Assembly (NCBI RefSeq): GCF_030845175.1 | Contig: NZ_CP132542.1 | Coordinates: 2,701,501-2,765,500 of the forward strand | Reading direction: 5' to 3' | Source: Coralliovum pocilloporae | GTDB taxonomy: Bacteria > Pseudomonadota > Alphaproteobacteria > Rhizobiales > Cohaesibacteraceae | DNA length: 64,000 nucleotides | Part shown: positions 62,146 through 64,000 of the stretch, in pieces | How positions within the stretch are numbered: the first letter of the stretch is position 1 | How the letters are laid out: each line of letters opens with the position of its first letter | Notes under the pieces: generated by a model | Told to the model about the DNA's origin: nothing | Databases searched by the model: none | Seen by the model: only the letters and a program-made list of their open reading frames with translations | Program-made: the position numbers and the translations under genes

Positions 62146-63246
62146 TCAGCCATCAACAAGCTTGCGCGCAGCCTTGGCTATCGGTCCGACCATGGACGCG
62201 ACCGCTGTGGCATTGCTGCTGCTGGCCGTGCCATCACGAACGCGGCCCGCAATCCCCTGAAAGATGGCTGCCAGGCGAAACATATTATAGGCCAGATAGA
62301 CGGTGAGACGACCTCTGACGGCAAATCCCGTCTTCTCTTCGTAGGTTGCGCAATAGCGTTCCGCATCGGGAATGCCAAGGGCCGCAAGGTCATCTCTCAG
62401 AAGCGAACCGACACCTTGGCCGTTGCCGGAAGGGGGAAGATACCATTGCATGAGATGATAGGTGAAATCGGCAATCGGATCCCCGAGAGTTGACAGTTCC
62501 CAGTCAAGAACAGCCCGGATTTCAGAACGGACCGGGTGCAGGATGAGGTTATCCAGCCGGTAATCCCCGTGAACAATCCGCCCGGGTTGACCGGAAGCCT
62601 GATCCGACGGAAACGCGGATGGAAGCCAGTCAATCAGCCAGTCCATATCTGGCAGAGACACAGTCTCAGAGGCCGTGTACTGGCTTGACCAGCGTTTGAT
62701 CTGTCGCGCCACATAATTCCGGGGCTTTCCGAAGTCGCCCAGCCCGACGCGGTCAGGGTCTATTGTATGAAGGCGGGCCAGCCCATCAATCATCGCTCCG
62801 AAGATCGCCTGTCGTTCTTCTACTGATGCACCAGGGATATGAGGCTGCCAGATAATGCGGCCATCCACTTTCTCCATCAGATAGAAAGCGGAACCTATAA
62901 TGGTGTCATCTTCGCAGAGATGAAACGCTTCCGGCACCGGATATCCGATGCTGCCCAGCGCTTTGATGATGCGGAATTCCCGTTCAACAGCATGGGCTGA
63001 TGGCAGCAAAGGCCCTGGTGGCTTGCGACGGAGAACAAAGGATTTCTCTGAATGTGCAAGCAGATAGGTCGGGTTGGACTGTCCACCTTTGAACTGCCGG
63101 ATTGTCAGGGTGTCAGGTCTGAAGACTGATGAGAATTCGGGGAGTTGGTCGGCGAGATAGGAGCATAGCCCAGTGTGATCAAGTTGCAGAGCGGGAGGGC
63201 TATCCTGTGTCCCGCTGAACGCTTCTTGCCGGTCAAACTCCGTCAT
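62146..63246 (-). CDS. Aminoglycoside-phosphotransferase-like (APH) family protein
   Basis: A 366-residue protein of the phosphotransferase/choline-kinase-like family. It has FKGGQSNPTYLL and FVLRRKPPGPLLPSAHAVEREFRII at the ATP site, and the catalytic loop IVHGDYRLDNLILHP and ILDWELSTLGDPIADFTYHLM. Relatives act with acyl-CoA dehydrogenases on 4-hydroxy acids (ACAD10/11-like), but no dehydrogenase gene is adjacent. The ATG follows GGAAGGAGACAGG. Confidence 0.88.
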   Translation of the reverse strand: MTEFDRQEAFSGTQDSPPALQLDHTGLCSYLADQLPEFSSVFRPDTLTIRQFKGGQSNPTYLLAHSEKSFVLRRKPPGPLLPSAHAVEREFRIIKALGSIGYPVPEAFHLCEDDTIIGSAFYLMEKVDGRIIWQPHIPGASVEERQAIFGAMIDGLARLHTIDPDRVGLGDFGKPRNYVARQIKRWSSQYTASETVSLPDMDWLIDWLPSAFPSDQASGQPGRIVHGDYRLDNLILHPVRSEIRAVLDWELSTLGDPIADFTYHLMQWYLPPSGNGQGVGSLLRDDLAALGIPDAERYCATYEEKTGFAVRGRLTVYLAYNMFRLAAIFQGIAGRVRDGTASSSNATAVASMVGPIAKAARKLVDG

Positions 63247-63293
63247 CCTGTCTCCTTCCTCCGATGAAAAGAGACACGGAATAACGGATCAGG

Positions 63294-63647
63294 TCAACTG
63301 GAAGCCGCAGCCGCTTTGCGATTGCAGAAGAGATCGTAAATGACCTTGATCATCTGCCGCGTATCATCGTTGGACAAGGAGTAGTAAATGGTCTTCCCGG
63401 CCCTGCGGGTGGACACGAGACCATCCATTCGAAGGCGGGCCAGCTGCTGGGAAACGGTAGGCTGTCTCAGATTCAGAATTGCTTCCAGATCTGTCACCGT
63501 CTTTTCGCCCTCTGCCAGTATGCAGAGGATGAGAAGGCGGCTTTCATGTGAAAGTGCTTTCAGGAAGTCGCTTGCAGACTTGGCCCGGTCAGCGAGATAA
63601 TTCAGCTCATCTGAGGCTTGATAATTCTCTAGTTGCACTAGTCCCAT
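63294..63647 (-). CDS. ArsR/SmtB-family transcriptional regulator
   Basis: A 117-residue protein with a winged helix-turn-helix typical of ArsR regulators (LKALSHESRLLILCILAEGEKTVTDLEAILNLRQPTVSQQLARLRMDGLVSTRRAGKTIYYSLSND). No metal-binding ELCVCDL cysteines are seen. It may respond to sulphur or redox compounds, as related BigR/SqrR proteins do, but those cysteines are not present either. The target genes cannot be told. Confidence 0.92.
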   Translation of the reverse strand: MGLVQLENYQASDELNYLADRAKSASDFLKALSHESRLLILCILAEGEKTVTDLEAILNLRQPTVSQQLARLRMDGLVSTRRAGKTIYYSLSNDDTRQMIKVIYDLFCNRKAAAASS

Positions 63648-63809
63648 AGTCGCCCGCTATTGCTCTTGATCTTCCATTGCCGGTTTCGCCCCATTTGCGG
63701 GATCTTGTGCCACTAAGGTGGGGTATACGATTATTATTTGCAATTCCTCTCAAGTAACGCTTTCGTTCACAAGTTTGAGAGACTTATTGCGAAACGCTTT
63801 CCAAAACAA

Positions 63810-63846
63810 AAAGCCACATAAGACCTGTGTCAGATCCTATGTGGCT
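63810..63846 (-). terminator. Probable terminator for the gene entering from the right edge
   Basis: On the minus strand, AGCCACATA ... TATGTGGCT is followed by TTTTTG, about 45 bases after the stop of the partial gene at 63892. The AT-rich run between 63700 and 63800 holds nothing I recognise. Confidence 0.65.
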
Positions 63847-63891
63847 AATGCGTTGGATTCAATTACAAACTAAAGAATTAGTACAAATTTC

Positions 63892-64000
63892 TCAGGAGTT
63901 TGTGGCGTATGCTTTGCGTTCCATGGCCAGAAGACCTTCCGGCAGATACATGGTTTCTTCCACGCCAAGCTCAAACGCGTAGATCACGGCCTGTGTACGT
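63892..64000 (-). CDS. C-terminal end of a probable LuxR-type (helix-turn-helix) protein, partial
   Basis: On the minus strand an open frame enters from the window edge and ends in a TGA at 63894-63892. The 35 residues visible (RTQAVIYAFELG..., then LPEGLLAMERKAYATNS) start with the R-T-Q-A-V-I-Y-A pattern that ends LuxR-type helix-turn-helix domains. Assignment is tentative because only the end is in the window. Confidence 0.45.
   Translation of the reverse strand, partial: RTQAVIYAFELGVEETMYLPEGLLAMERKAYATNS

Overview
The window looks like chromosomal DNA of an alphaproteobacterium of moderately high GC. The evidence is a perfect CIRCE operator in front of groES-groEL, ubiA, purD, mutL, tadA, rluB and rsmD genes of alphaproteobacterial type, a large AsmA-family protein, a short ribbon-helix-helix protein typical of that class, several EamA-type exporters, and many chemotaxis-type signalling proteins. 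I cannot name a genus.

Layout. 1-10.2 kb: end of a LysR regulator, a TPR/glycosyltransferase-like protein, a LuxR-type response regulator, a small membrane protein, an EamA exporter, a secreted sialidase with a LamG-like domain, an ElaA-type acetyltransferase, and a chemoreceptor with two sensory repeats and an in-frame TGA near its start. 10.6-18.2 kb: a lipoprotein and a minus-strand chaperone operon made of an HscC-type Hsp70, a J-domain protein with RPD in place of HPD, and two related membrane proteins of unknown function. 18.2-22.8 kb: an accessory array of short genes, several resembling toxin-immunity proteins. Each follows a copy of a roughly 130-140 bp repeat whose ends match those of a Y1 (REP-associated, RAYT) transposase element. 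22.9-26.4 kb: a lipoprotein, a frameshifted gene and CIRCE-groESL, with the groEL terminator duplicated. 26.8-31.8 kb: an Mrr-type nuclease overlapping a type IIG restriction-modification enzyme, then a methyltransferase. 32.1-36.2 kb: a secreted protein, a ribbon-helix-helix protein, a VOC protein, and a two-subunit GMC dehydrogenase. 36.5-41.0 kb: a second accessory island with ABC-transporter and acetyltransferase fragments, very AT-rich small membrane-protein genes, an inverted second copy of the RAYT element, a captured gene fragment and another immunity-like gene. 41.2-64 kb: mostly core genes, with two soluble MCP-like proteins, an NtrC-type regulator with a degenerate AAA+ domain, tadA/rluB/rsmD, a glutathione transferase, AsmA, mutL, purD, ubiA, an aminoglycoside-phosphotransferase-like protein, an ArsR regulator and the end of a possible LuxR-type gene.

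The most unusual content is: (a) the cassette-like immunity-gene array tied to RAYT-end repeats; (b) the HscC/J-protein operon with two paralogous membrane proteins; (c) a ribbon-helix-helix / transmembrane / EF-hand fusion preceded by two TGTCCGGACA palindromes whose centres are 22 bp apart; (d) a 266-bp MITE-like element with TA flanks, present as two inverted full copies whose ends supply the stop codons of mutL and purD.

All family assignments come from reading motifs and general family knowledge. No database search was made.
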